NCBI GenBank assembly: GCA_015178975.1
Contig: WHVD01000005.1
Location: forward strand, 744,001 to 808,000
From: Hysterangium stoloniferum
Taxonomy: Eukaryota; Basidiomycota; Agaricomycetes; Hysterangiales; Hysterangiaceae
DNA length: 64,000 bases
Direction of reading: 5' to 3'
The translations under genes were made by a program, and so were the position numbers. Positions 35,736 through 47,219 of this stretch are shown piece after piece. Positions within the stretch are counted from its first letter, which is position 1; every line of letters begins with the position of its first letter. The notes under the pieces are model-generated. The model did not search any database, was not told the DNA's origin, and saw nothing but the letters and a program-made list of their open reading frames with translations.

Positions 35736-38700
35736 CTATGATGAACGTTTGCTTCCTCTTGTGAGTCTCCTCACACTACCCATCTTGCTATCTATACCAA
35801 CTTTAGCCACCCTATCTGTAACAGCGTCGATCTCTTCTTCCGTGACGACAGTCTTTTTCCCAAGAATCCTGTACAATTTTGAGAAATCGAATACATACAA
35901 GTAGGAATAAGACCGCGTACCGTTTCTTTTTCTTGGGCAAGTCATCAACTTCACTTAGTTGTGGCACGTATACAGCGTCGGGCCCAGCCTGAGCCATGGC
36001 TACCTTTCTAGCCTGCTTGTTAGGAATGATGATAACCGAATCATTTTGGTTCAATAAACTATCAAAAGAAACTTGATTCCCTGCGACGTCATCAACTTTG
36101 AGGCCGGACTTGCAGGGCCCCGATTTATATTTCAAAGGCACAACTGGGGATGCCACGACTGTTGGTTCTTTGGCCTTTCGTACCGTCTCGGGAACCGGCG
36201 ATGGGGACTCAGGACTTTCCGGCATTGACTGTGACATAGAACTGTTTTGAAGATCATGGTCATTCTCGCTCTCCCACCCTCCCCCCAAACCTTCGCTATC
36301 AGGGTCAGTCTGGCCATCTGTAGTCTCCCCATCTCGTACATCGTGGTCTTCAGTTGCCGACGAATACTGTGATGACACAGCTTCCTCTTCTAATTGGTCA
36401 TTGAATAGGCCTATGTCACCGATGTTGTCTTCATCCGTAAGAATAAAGTGAGATGGCCTTGCAGGCCGGCCCTTCCCCGCAAGCGGCGAACTATCTGAAT
36501 CCAATGCGATGGAAGAGGAAGCCGTGACCATGTTTTCATCAAAATTTGAAAAAGACCCATCTCCAGAATCTTCGTCCGATTCAACGGTCTGAAGTGTTGC
36601 GAGGTGTTAGATGGGTACATTACATGCAACACAGAGTGACTGACTAAACTTTCTTCTACCACAAATTCCTCTTCCAAGTCATCCAAATTCTGATCTGATC
36701 GGTGAGCGGCGGCACCGATGAGCCCTGCTTGATGTAACATATCTATCTTCCTGTCTATTTTGAGCTGATTTTCTTCTACCTGATGGATGTTTAGATATCA
36801 GCTGTCAGTGAAAAGTATTGTCGTGCTCGCCTCGTTCATCAATCTCTTTGTGAACATACGCTCCATTCGCGTCATACGGTCCTCCATCTCCCTCATGACC
36901 TCGTCTCTTGTTTCCGATTCTATAACAGCACATCTCATTTCAGACTCAAAAAGCTAGAGGCGAAAGTAAGTATTTGTAACCCCGCTATCGTATCAAATAT
37001 ACACACTCGGGCACGCAATTCCTCTATTTGCTCAAACAATGCGTCAACAAGAGGGTCGTCAAGCTCTGGACTACCTGCATCTTCGTCATGTTCCTCATCC
37101 TCTGTAACCAGTTGTAACCACAAACACGTAAAAGCCGATAGCAACAACGTACCTTCTAGAATGTCCAAATGAGTTTCTGTTACTCTCGTACCTGCTCTGC
37201 CTCCTGTCGCGAGCGTCACTTGTCTATGGCTGGTATTTGGAGTCAGGCGAGGAATAGAGGATGGCGGGGGAGGTCGCTTTTGTATGGTTGTTTTCACGTC
37301 TCTCGCCAAAGCAGAAAATTTCATGACGTGTGAGTTCTCATCAAAGCCAGTATCGTAGGGATTAACGTTTACTATCATAACCTTTAGCATAATATGTTAC
37401 TGATTCGGGCATAGATGTAACGTCATTACTGACCGCTTTTCCGCTCCCTGTAAAGAAATCTTGAAACAGTTCTGTCAATTTGGAATGTCTGAAAGGCACC
37501 AATCCAAGTTTAATATTAGTAAGTGGTCCAGGTGTTACTGGAGCCATTGCAAGCTTTTTTTGATTGATCCTAAGAGCTTCCATACATTGTCCAAGAACCA
37601 TCAAGGATTTATTAATGTTGCCTGCCTCTTTCAGGCGTTCACCGGTGTTCTGGGTATTGTTCGCCCTCTCAGAGCCCGCTAAGTCGACGATCGATAAACG
37701 AGCCATTTGAACGCCATCAGGATCCTACACAAGGTCAGTCAATGTCCTGTTCATTATAAAGATTGTCTTTTTCTTCGTACATTAGGGCATCCTTTATGGA
37801 CTCGTATAACCTTCAATGTGAAGATGCCATGCGAGCGACTACTGGCACTGTTGGCCAGCGTACCAAATACACGTCGGTTGATCTGGCCCAGCTTAACAAT
37901 CGCGTTCGCTTCCTCAGCAGTGCGTACTCTAATTTCTTTTAGTCCCGAGATGTACTTGCCACCATCGGGGTCATTCTTCAGCGTCAGTGCTTTCCGCTTG
38001 AAAAGAAGCGTATTTCCCAGGTCCGAAGAGAAGCCAGGAGCACTCGCCAGTGCAGAGATATTGCCATAAGAGCTGAATGGTCCTATCCGGGGTTCTGACG
38101 TAGAATGAGGTATCCGGTCATTGGGCGAAGGCTGATCTGATAGAGAACTCCCCAAAAGATCGAACGCCTTTTCGTTATAAATCTCCGCATAGGAGACCCA
38201 TACGGAGTACTCGTAATTTCTATCAACTTTGAGGACTGCGACATGTGTACGAGTCAGTTCGCATATCACACAATGTGTCGGGTCCACTCACTCGTCTCGT
38301 CCCGATCGTCGACGTTTACTTGGTCTGCGATTACGCTGTCCAATAGGCTCTGTTCAACATTCAGTGATAAATTGAATGGAGTGATGCTAGACCGTGGACT
38401 AGCTGCACCATCGTCATTATACTCTACGCCAGTCAGGCGCACGGGTCGTAACTAAAGTGATTTAGCTAATCGCAGGAAACTCAGAACCATCATTCTCACC
38501 GGCGCGTCACTGTGCAAGCCTTCTACGCTATTAAAGACGACGTCAAGCGTGCGAGGCAATAGGCCGCCTTCCCCTTTCTCATTACCTCCTTGTATGGTAT
38601 ACGTTTTCCCAGAATTGGTAACCCCGTAGGCGAACAGAAGACCGTTCTGTCCGTCCAGCAGATCACGAACTAATGGAAGCGCAACATGTGAGAAAAATTC

Positions 38701-39266
38701 TGCTTGCTGGGTCTCTGGTGGAAACACCTTGGAAAAGGTGTATTTTGAATGCGTAGATACAAGGCGCATGCGCGATGAGGATGTGGAAGGATCCGTCATT
38801 TGCACGGTTGTCTCGGACAACGCCAAAAGGTATGGAGCAGACACAGGATCCTCTTCCGAAGTTTGAGGACGAATTCTAAGGAAAGCCTATAAAGGGATCG
38901 CTCTTCAGTCACAGAATTAGTCGGATCATTATGAAACTTTGGTCAGACCTTGATTGGTTGGCAGTCTGTATCGCCAGATACTTCGGCGGCCATTGTTTCC
39001 CTGGCCATTGCTTTAGGGACTGCGGGCTTCTTTGTGTTGGCTGCTGGAGTAGATGGCGTATTTATTCCATTATCTCGGTTCCATAAAGGTTTTCTATACG
39101 GCGCTGTCATTGCATTTCCTTCAGGTTCTGTAGATTGCAAAACATCCTTGGTCTTGCTTGCTGCACGCGTTGTCCGAGGAGGTTGCAAACGCGGGGCGGG
39201 TGTCTTGTTGCGAGTGGAGGCGCGGGTTATAGGGGTAGCAATAGGTTTGGAATTTCTAGAGGCCAT
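35736..39266 (-). CDS. Kinesin-6 motor, KIF20/Klp9-like
   Basis: This is an N-terminal motor kinesin. After a basic disordered start ([19 protein letters not shown]) the motor has FLRIRPQ, the P-loop [14 protein letters not shown] (about 38600), a long insert typical of kinesin-6 between [13 protein letters not shown] and VSYAEIYNE, switch [12 protein letters not shown] (about 37840), switch [10 protein letters not shown] (about 37680) and [22 protein letters not shown] instead of GQTGSGKT is a hallmark of the KIF20 branch. Neck and coiled-coil segments ([33 protein letters not shown]) precede a long acidic Ser/Pro tail ending in basic [11 protein letters not shown]. Family members slide antiparallel microtubules in the anaphase spindle midzone. 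A CACGTG site lies at 39345-39350, upstream of the start. Confidence 0.9.
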
Positions 39267-39468
39267 AGTTGACCCGTGCTTTCGAGTGGATTCAAGGTAT
39301 GAGTTTGTGTCACAAGTGTCACGAGGCGCAATTGTTCATAACGTCACGTGATATATGTCCACGTCCACATACACACACAACGCATGTGGCGCTACATAAA
39401 AATTGTCCACGATTAAATGAAGTATGCCATGTGGTCGATTACTTTCTAAGTATGTATACTCCGAATTC

Positions 39469-40696
39469 TTATACGCTGTCATCTCCTGCACCACCAGCCC
39501 CAGGTTTGAACGAATTTGCCCTGTAATAAAATATTTTAGATACCTTGTTTCTGGCAAGTCGTCAAGAACTCACAGATTTCTAAGGGTTGGGTCGCTCATT
39601 AACTCATCCATAGAAGGCATACCGCCACCACTTTGAGCGCGATTCATCTATTTTTTTCAACGGAAAAGGTTTTCAAAAGTGAAATTCTCGTGGTAGGTAA
39701 AGATAGACTTACCATGTTGGCAATGGCCGGATTCTGCATCATTCTCTCCATTCCACCATTAGCCATCATATTCTGAGCCATCTGCATAAGAGCTGGATTG
39801 CTCATTAAGCTAGCGAGATCAGGCATTCCACCAGCGCCTCTACCCATACCACCTAGCATGCTAGCTAGACCCCCCAGATCTGGCATTCCGCCCGCAGAAG
39901 GAGCAGATCTGTCAGTACTACTGACCGCTTCATCCGTTGGCGCATCATCTGTGATCCGAGCCTCAGCTTGTTCAAGACCGGTTTTGAAATTTGCATTATT
40001 TGGATCAAGTTCTAAGCCTCGTCGGAAAGCTGCGGATGCGGCTTCAAAATCGCCCAATGAATAATGAGCGTGACTATGGCAGAGAAAACAACATTAGCAT
40101 TGAGTATAGTTACATTGCAGTAAACTCACCCTAAACGAGAGAATGCCTTAACAAATTTGGGATCCACTTCGATTGCTTTCTCAGCATCTTCCACGGCTTT
40201 CTGATGATCTCCTTGAGATGAATACGCCGCAGCACGATTCGAATAATATACTGCGAACGTTGGGTCGAAGTTGATGGCTTCAGTGTATGATTGGATAGCT
40301 TCGGCATACTCTTTACGAGACATTTGGGAATTGCCTGTTTGCTTGAGCTTTTCAGCTTGGGCCTTATTCTCTACTGAAACTGTAGGCTTTGGGGGAGCAG
40401 AAACTTTATCACGAGTCTTCAGATACACATCAAATATGGACATGAGATTCGCTGGTTTGACATTTAAAAGTTCCCGTTGTTGTGGGTTTGTAGGATCGAC
40501 ACCAAAAGCTTCAGCAATGGATTGTGCTGTTCGCAGAAGTGGGTATCAGTTCGGTAGGGTTGACAAATACGAACCTTGGCCACACACCTGCAACTTCGAC
40601 ACCCTCTTTATCTTCCTCCTTCACCGTGCCGTCCTCCATTGAATCTGACAAGAAATCCAAGATTGATAGCACGAGACGTTGCTTTCTGTCGGCCAT
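39469..40696 (-). CDS. SGT2: Small glutamine-rich TPR co-chaperone Sgt2/SGTA
   Basis: Sgt2 hands tail-anchored proteins to the GET pathway and binds Hsp70/Hsp90. An N-terminal homodimerisation segment reads QRLVLSILDFLSDSMEDGTV. Three TPRs follow: AEKLKQTGNSQMSRKEYAEA, FAVYYSNRAAAYSSQGDHQ and KAFSRLGHAHYSLGDFEAA. The C-terminus is Gly/Met/Asn-rich (GGMPDLGGLASMLGGMG; NPALMQMAQNMMANGG; NPAIANMMNRAQSGGGMPSM), the substrate-binding part. The last intron (about 39520-39570) joins DPTLRNL to ANSFKPGAGGAGDDSV. The start at 40696 is 149 nt from the divergent PCM1 start. Confidence 0.93.
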
Positions 40697-40845
40697 TGCT
40701 AATGGTAGAACTTTGAGGTTCAGGAATTACCTAAGATTGGCGTCTATATATACCATAATTTCGAATTTACTCGCTCTTTGAATCTTACCACCGTGATCTC
40801 TCAAATAACTCTTTTGATACCAAATTTTCTTTAATATCGTCTGCA
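40697..40845. promoter_or_regulatory. Divergent promoter of SGT2 and PCM1
   Basis: There are 149 nt between start codons. A TATATATA-like word lies near 40743-40750. No specific factor site was recognised. Confidence 0.4.
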
Positions 40846-42758
40846 ATGTCCTCCCTTCTAGTTGATTCCATAGCTCACTTCTCAGACCTTCATCCCAAAC
40901 CCAGCAACGTGAAGTTCTCCTATGGCACCGCTGGTTTCCGAACAGTGTAGGCTTCTTTTCAGTCGAGGTATTACCAGACTCAAGTTCTGTCAGAGCCAAC
41001 GTGCTAGATTCAGTTCTCTTTCGAGTTGGCATCATAGCTGCTCTTCGAAGCAAGAGACTCGATGGGAAGACGATTGGTGTGATGGTTACTGCCTCTCACA
41101 ACCCTGAAGCAGTATGAGTTTACTACTTGCGATCAGGTCTATTGTATTTTACTTACTTCATTAATACAGGACAACGGCGTCAAGCTTGTTGATCCGCGCG
41201 GGGAAATGCTAGAGAGCTCCTGGGAGGCCTACGCAACGACACTATCCAATGCACCCACCACGGTTGATTTCATCAAATGCGTGCAGGATCTTGTTGCCAG
41301 TCAAAAGATCGATCTTTCTCGTCCGGCTCGCGTTGTATATGCACGGGATACCAGGCCATCTGGACCCGCACTTGTCTCTGCCCTCGAAGACGGTCTGAAG
41401 GCTATGAATGCAGAAGGGAGAAATGAAGGCGTCAAGACGACTCCCATCTTACATTATTTTGTTCGTTGCATTAATACTCGAGGGTCTAAGGAAGACTATG
41501 GTGAAGACTCTGAAGAAGGTTATTATAAGAAATTGAGTAAGGCATATAAAACCCTCGTGGTAAGGTTCACTGCTCATCTGAGAGGTCATATTTCCTCATT
41601 GTTCTATTTTAGGCAGGGAAACAGCCTTCCGATCCTCTTATTGTTGATTGTGCCAACGGCGTTGGTTTTTTTGCTGCGAAAGCGATGAATGAGCATCTCG
41701 GATCAACCCTACAATTGGTTCTCCACAACACAGCGATAAATGCCTCTGGCGCATTGAATAACGCCTGCGGTGCTGACTATGTGAAGACGTCACAGAAGCT
41801 CCCTCCATCCTTAATCTCCGTCCTGCAGCCGGGCCAGCGAGCTTGCAGCTATGACGGAGATGCAGATCGCATAATATATTACTACTTGGATGAACGTAGC
41901 CAATTCCACATGTTGGATGGAGACAAAATAGCTGCGTTGGTTGCTAACTTCATCGTTGAATTAGTCAAAGGAGCCGGTCTGGAGGGACAATTGGAAGTTG
42001 GGGTTGTTCAAACAGCATATGCCAACGGAAGTTCTACCAAATATCTATCTGATGTACGTACCTTCTTAACATTCTGATGCAGCCACTAATTATTTGCCTC
42101 CAGAGATTACCAGTACAATGCGTTAAGACTGGAGTTAAAAATCTACATCATGCTGCCGAAAGATATTCTATAGGTGTTTATTTCGAAGCAAACGGACATG
42201 GAACTGTTCTGTTTTCCCCATCCGCATGCGATACGCTAGCTGAACACCACCCAACCACTCCCGCACAATCGACGTGTCTGACGCATTTGGTTAATCTCGC
42301 AGAACTGATCAACCAGACTGTTGGTGATGCCCTGTCAGATATGTTGCTTGTTGAAGTTGTGCTGGCACATAAAGGCTATAGCGGTGTCGAATGGGACTCA
42401 ATTTACTCTGATCTCCCCAACCGTCTTGTCAAAGTGGTTGTTAAGGACCGAAATCTCTTCCAGACGGAGGATGCAGAGCGCAGGTTGACTAGTCCATTGA
42501 ATTTACAGCAGAAACTGGACCACCTAGTTAAAAAATACGACGGCGGCCGGTCGTTTGTGAGACCAAGTGGTACAGAAGATGTTGTGCGCGTTTATGCAGA
42601 AGCTAGGTTAAGACCTCAGGCTGACGGTAGGTTACACTCTCGCATGACGAGTTTTTGCTGATCATGTTTTGACTCTAGAATTGGCTTTTAAAGTTGCTGG
42701 TTTAGTCTACAACGAGGCTGGTGGGGACCCTGCTAAGAGACCCAGAGAGTTCCTTTGA
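40846..42758 (+). CDS. PCM1: Phosphoacetylglucosamine mutase Pcm1/AGM1
   Basis: This enzyme converts GlcNAc-6-phosphate to GlcNAc-1-phosphate for UDP-GlcNAc and thus chitin, N-glycans and GPI anchors. The conserved start [11 protein letters not shown] joins across a 47-nt intron (about 40949-40995) to [19 protein letters not shown]. The active phosphoserine loop is [19 protein letters not shown] (intron after HNPEA). The metal loop is [10 protein letters not shown] (about 41840), sugar binding is [11 protein letters not shown] (about 42185), and the phosphate loop [17 protein letters not shown] is near 42555. The end is KRPREFL. All key residues are present, so the enzyme should be active. 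Confidence 0.95.
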
Positions 42759-43164
42759 CGAATGGTACAGTTATACAGAGGTAAACAAGATAAATGCTGT
42801 AATTACCATTCATGGAATGAATAAGGACACTTGTACTACTACTAGTCTGGACTTTGACGCATGCGAGGGGACCTAAATGAGACCGTTTTCGAGGCAACTG
42901 ATACTAAATATTCCGATTATAATCATTTATTGGCTTGCATATTCCGCTTATCACCTTCGGACATATGGGGACAAGTCCAGAATTATTATCCTAATAATAG
43001 TTAGAATATAAATATTTGAATTCTTGCCCAAATTCCGACATATTCGAAATTTGACTCGCCATGGAGCAATTCTTGCGCAATCTCCTTCAATTGGATTTCT
43101 AGCGCGTCCGGCGGTCTTTCTTTCTACGCTGTCCCAACGCACACTCTCTGAATAACTAAAAACT
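42759..43164. other. Intergenic region before DUG3
   Basis: This is an AT-rich 406-nt spacer with the 3' UTR of PCM1 and the DUG3 promoter, including a TATAAATA word near 43007-43014. No gene was seen. Confidence 0.4.
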
Positions 43165-44727
43165 ATGTGCCGGTTTGTTCTGTATAAAGGGACGCAGCCT
43201 GTGCAGCTATCCCAGGTATGTTTTTCTTAGTCAGTCATGGTCAACACGACTCACTGTCATGCATTTATGTAGCTATTGACACGCCCAGCACATTCTATAA
43301 TTCGTCAAGCGTTCGATCCACGCTTACGACTTGATCATCGACGGCCCATAAATGGCGATGGGTTTGGAGTAGGTGAAGAATGCTCACTTGCAGAGTCTGC
43401 GCTTTGCCGCCATTGATCATGTGTTTGCTTGTTGAAGGCTGGTACGATTCAGTTTATGATCCAGAGCTAGGCGTGCAGCCGTGCATCTTCACCTCTGTTA
43501 CTCCTGTTGGTTTGTCTTCTTTATCCCTCAGGAGGTTTACTCAACCCGTTGCAAAATCCAGGCATGGAACAATGATAATTTGACGAGACTCGCTGAAAAG
43601 ATTAAATCGCCACTTGTGTTGTAGGCATTCTTTTACCTTAGATCTGCTCGTATGCTGATATAGTATCTCTGCCCCAGTGCCCATGTTAGAGCATATACCT
43701 CAGGTTCACTGTCGCTGGACAATTGTCATCCGTTTACATTTGGAAAGTTGATGGTAGCTCAATCTCTTCGTTGCCCCGAGGTGGACGGCTTACTTTTCGG
43801 TTTAGTTTATGCACAACGGCGACGTTGCTGGGTTTCCTAAATTCAAGCGCAAGCTGCAGAGCAGCCTGAGTGACGAGATTTTCTCTGTTGTAAAGGGCAA
43901 CACCGGCATGTCTGGTGCTATGGAACATGGGCTATAGATTAACCTGTGATATTCAGATTCTGAATGGAGCTTTGCGCTCTTTTTGTCAAAAGTAAGTGAA
44001 CATCTGTTTCAAGGACTCGGAGATCTCATGATTCCCAGCTTCCCGATCCTCATGCCACTCAAATTACACCGCAAGTATTACGAGATGCAATGCGTGAAAC
44101 AATAGCGGCCTTGAATAAATTTGCTAGCGATGTCGGAGTGACAGAGGTGAAAATGGCCACAGATTTTTTTGCAAATACTGAACCGCCTATTTGCAGCCCA
44201 GCCTACTGAACTTTGTTGTGAGTGACGGTGAGAGTGTGGTAGCGACCCGTTATATTTCGTCCAAGGTTCATGAGGCAGCTTCATTGGTAGGTCACCCTTT
44301 CCATAAATGGTGGCATGCGCAGACTGTTCACCCAATGCCGGTAGTGGTACTCATCAGGGACCTCATTCGACGAGTATGCGGAGGGGGACTATCGGATGTC
44401 CAAGTCCGACAAAAGGGAAAATATCATTCTCGTTGCAAGCGAGCCCCTCACTTTCGAGAAAGGTATGAGGAAAAGCAATAGTGATGAAATGTTGGTTTGC
44501 TGATAATGCCACACTGTGTAGCTGATTGGATGGAGATCAGAACGAATACTATGATCGTTATAACCCCGAAAATGGTTTGTCGAATGTGGCTATATGTTAC
44601 GAAAACTAATTCGGATAACGTGCAGAATCTTTTGCAAATACCAATTATTGATGAGTTTTTTGTCCCTCCCTCAGACCCCGCGTCACAAAATAGAGGGACT
44701 GGCTTTGCGGCTGAGAAAGGATTCTGA
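43165..44727 (+). CDS. DUG3: Class II glutamine amidotransferase Dug3, glutathione degradation subunit
   Basis: Dug3 with Dug2 forms the cytosolic gamma-glutamyl-cleaving part of the glutathione degradosome. The N-terminal nucleophile Cys2 is exposed by Met removal (MCRFVLYKGTQPVQLSQ). Typical motifs follow: LLTRPAHSIIRQAFDPRLRL, RRPINGDGFGVGWYD, VFAHVRAYTSGSLSL, NCHPFTFGKLMFMHNGDVAGF and NTDSEWSFALFLS. After the catalytic part come LLNFVVSDGESVVATRYIS and WYSSGTSFDEYAEGDYRMS. The last intron joins ITPKM to NLLQIPIIDEF (about 44575-44630). The Cys, the NGD and GDGFGVGWYD motifs are intact. The start is fixed by the catalytic Cys2. Confidence 0.92.
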
Positions 44728-44970
44728 TGGCGATGTCATATTCGTTTTTATTTTACGGCCTCACTTGAGTCTAGAGACAGACAGAACAGCAATTTCTATC
44801 ATTGGGCAGAGATGTGGGCTAATACAACGAAGTAAACTTGATAAAAATATAAACACGGTTTTTGTGGACCTGTGTGCGCCTTAAGTTACACGTCGTCACA
44901 GCTTCGTCATAGTCTCGTCACGTTCGTGGCGAGCCACTCAGTCTTTCGATAGTCACCACCTTCACCTTCC

Positions 44971-46283
44971 ATGGCAAATTTATTCCTGTCGACGTTATAC
45001 CACTCAGCCAAACTTGGAACAGTTTTTCAGATTCTTATTTTCCTCCCATTAACCCTGTCAACTATCTCAACTTCTGCATTTCTTATATTGTCCTTCCTTC
45101 TCTCAGTTCATTCGCTTATACATGGGACATTAATATTGCTCTGGGGTTCAGCAGCATTATCTTTTCTTCAAGTCCCAGTACATCCTTTTCTCCTTCTCGT
45201 TTGTTTCAACCTCTTCTCGTCGCAACAAGGTGGCAGCTCTTGGCTATTGACTGCCGCAGAATGGTGGGGGCAAGGTCTGAGATTTTCAACACCAGTATTC
45301 ATCGGGTTGGAAGGCATATCGAGTCTTCTAGTCGCTCAGAGTTGTGGTCAGAAATCGAAAGAGCTAGCAACGAGGGGTGAAGAGTGGCAATTCAGTCTTC
45401 TTGTTGTAGCCGCTGCTGCTTATGTAGCTTCTGCGACCATTATCGTATTTGTAAGAGTATAATCCCATCTATAAAGCTGTTTGCTGAATACAGTTTCTTT
45501 CAGGCATACCCAGCTGCAGCGATATCACCCTTCTCTGCCAGTCTTTTAGGCGCAAGTATTGCCACGGTCCTATTTTTAACCTTGATTGGCTTTGGTCTAC
45601 GTCGCACCAACGTTATTGAATCGGCCGGTTTGGCCCTGTTTCTTGCCTATAATGTATGGCTTTGTGGTTTCGATGGAACATTTCCATGGGATCCAGCCTG
45701 GAATGCATCTGCAGCGTACTAGTACGTCTTACCATTTTGCAGTCATCTACCACTGATCACGGGTTGTACCAGCTCTCCACTGCTATCAAACATACTTCCA
45801 CACTTACAGACCCTAATATCCTTCATCACCCACACATTGCCCAGACCCGTTTTGGCATCTCTCTTATATCGCCTAATCATCCTTCATCTCGCATCTCGGA
45901 TACTACCTAGCATAGGTTCTGATACTTGGGATAGCGATGTTGGAGTGGATGGAGGCTGGGATGGGCGACCGGTATGTCACTCACATAATAAGCTGCCTAG
46001 TCACCTCCTGATATATTGATATTGCATGAAGACCTCAAGACTTACGCATATTCTCTTAACATACCGCCAATTTATCTTCATTACCGTTTACTCCCACCTA
46101 CTTTGTGAGATTACCTTTCTATCAGCCTTCATTTCCCTTTTGACATGCTCCACAGTGCTTGACCATACATCACAAGTCTGGTGGCGTTGGGCGAATATCT
46201 TCTTTACCTTGGCGCTATGGGCTCTAGAGCTCATGGTCACCTCTGGTGATGATGATATCGGCGAAAAGTGGAAAGTCGAGTAA
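44971..46283 (+). CDS. ICE2: ER membrane protein Ice2
   Basis: This is a polytopic ER protein involved in cortical ER structure and lipid metabolism. The sequence has about ten hydrophobic segments. MANLFLSTLYHSAKLGTVFQ at the start, SSQQGGSSWLLTAAEWWGQG (about 45215), FIGLEGISSLLVAQ-like sequence (about 45300) and FDGTFPWDPAWNASAAY (about 45670) match the Ice2 family pattern. The C-terminal part reads SQVWWRWANIFFTLALWALE and ends in an acidic DDDIGEKWKVE. Introns lie near 45455-45505, 45722-45775, 45973-46065 and 46105-46155. Cytoplasmic roles beyond the family description cannot be read from the sequence. Confidence 0.85.
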
Positions 46284-46393
46284 TATCATGCGAGCGTGAA
46301 AGAAGCTAGGTAATAATATAAGTATGATCCGATTGGCCAATATCTGATACAACGTAGCAGTAGTGCTAAAACAACCACAAGGAGTACTCGGTC

Positions 46394-47148
46394 TTATAAC
46401 GCACTGGTCTTCTCAGGTGCAGCGTTCAATTGGTCCAAAAATGCTCTGGAATATCTTAGACACTGTTGGTATACGTCATCAAAACCGGCCTATTAAACCA
46501 CGTATGTATCAGAAGTTGCATCCACACTGTCCAAGCAGACGTACGACGCCACCGTAGTAAGGGTCCTCGATCGGTTTGTCATCTTCGTAGGAACCCCAGA
46601 GTCTAACAATGGCTGTGCCGTCCTTAGGTTTCATGCGTTCCAGGTTGATCAAATTCATGGTATCTGATGCTAGTATGTGTGTGAAGTTGCGGAAGTCATC
46701 TGGGGACACTTTGCGCGCCTCGTGGGAGATGGGGACGCCGTATTTTTTACAAGTGGCCACTGATCTATGGATGATTGATGAGTTTAGAATTTGTGTGAAT
46801 AAAAACTCGTTTACATACCTTTCGTCGGGATCTAGCCCCCCAGGTCAATCTACAGGGAGTGACGTTGCATTCGACATTACTCACCTTCGCCAACATGATA
46901 AGCCGCAGTCCCTGCACTGTCTGCATTACACGTTTTACTCCCGAGGCCATTAACTGCAATTTACACAAAACTACTCACCTACTTTAATATCAATGCCGCG
47001 TTGCTTAGCCTCATGGGCTAAAACAGCCTCGCCCAGTGGTGAACGGCATATGTTTCCTGATAACCACCAGGTTTTGAAAGCATCGCAGTTATTTCATGTA
47101 CCACATACCCAAGCAGACGATGAGCACCGATGTAGACTGAGAAGACAT
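46394..47148 (-). CDS. LTP1: Low-molecular-weight protein tyrosine phosphatase
   Basis: This small phosphatase has the P-loop VCLGNICRSPLGEAV close to the N-terminus, with nucleophile Cys12, Cys17 and Arg18. An intron splits the loop after LG (about 47057-47107). ATCKKYGVPISHEARKVS, FTHILASDTMNLINLERMKP and the general-acid motif IEDPYYGG follow. A last intron (about 46481-46537) joins this to AGFDDVYQQCLRYSRAFLDQ and a short polar tail. The size (~165-170 residues) fits the family. The gene shares a 71-nt divergent promoter with the next gene. Confidence 0.93.
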
Positions 47149-47219
47149 TGATGAGCGTCACGTGATAACAAATTCAACTTTCGAATTTATACACCGCTCT
47201 TCTTAAGTTGACTCTCGTG
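47149..47219. promoter_or_regulatory. Very short divergent promoter with a CACGTG site
   Basis: Only 71 nt separate the two start codons (47148 and 47220). A CACGTG palindrome at 47159-47164 is the only recognisable element. Confidence 0.5.
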
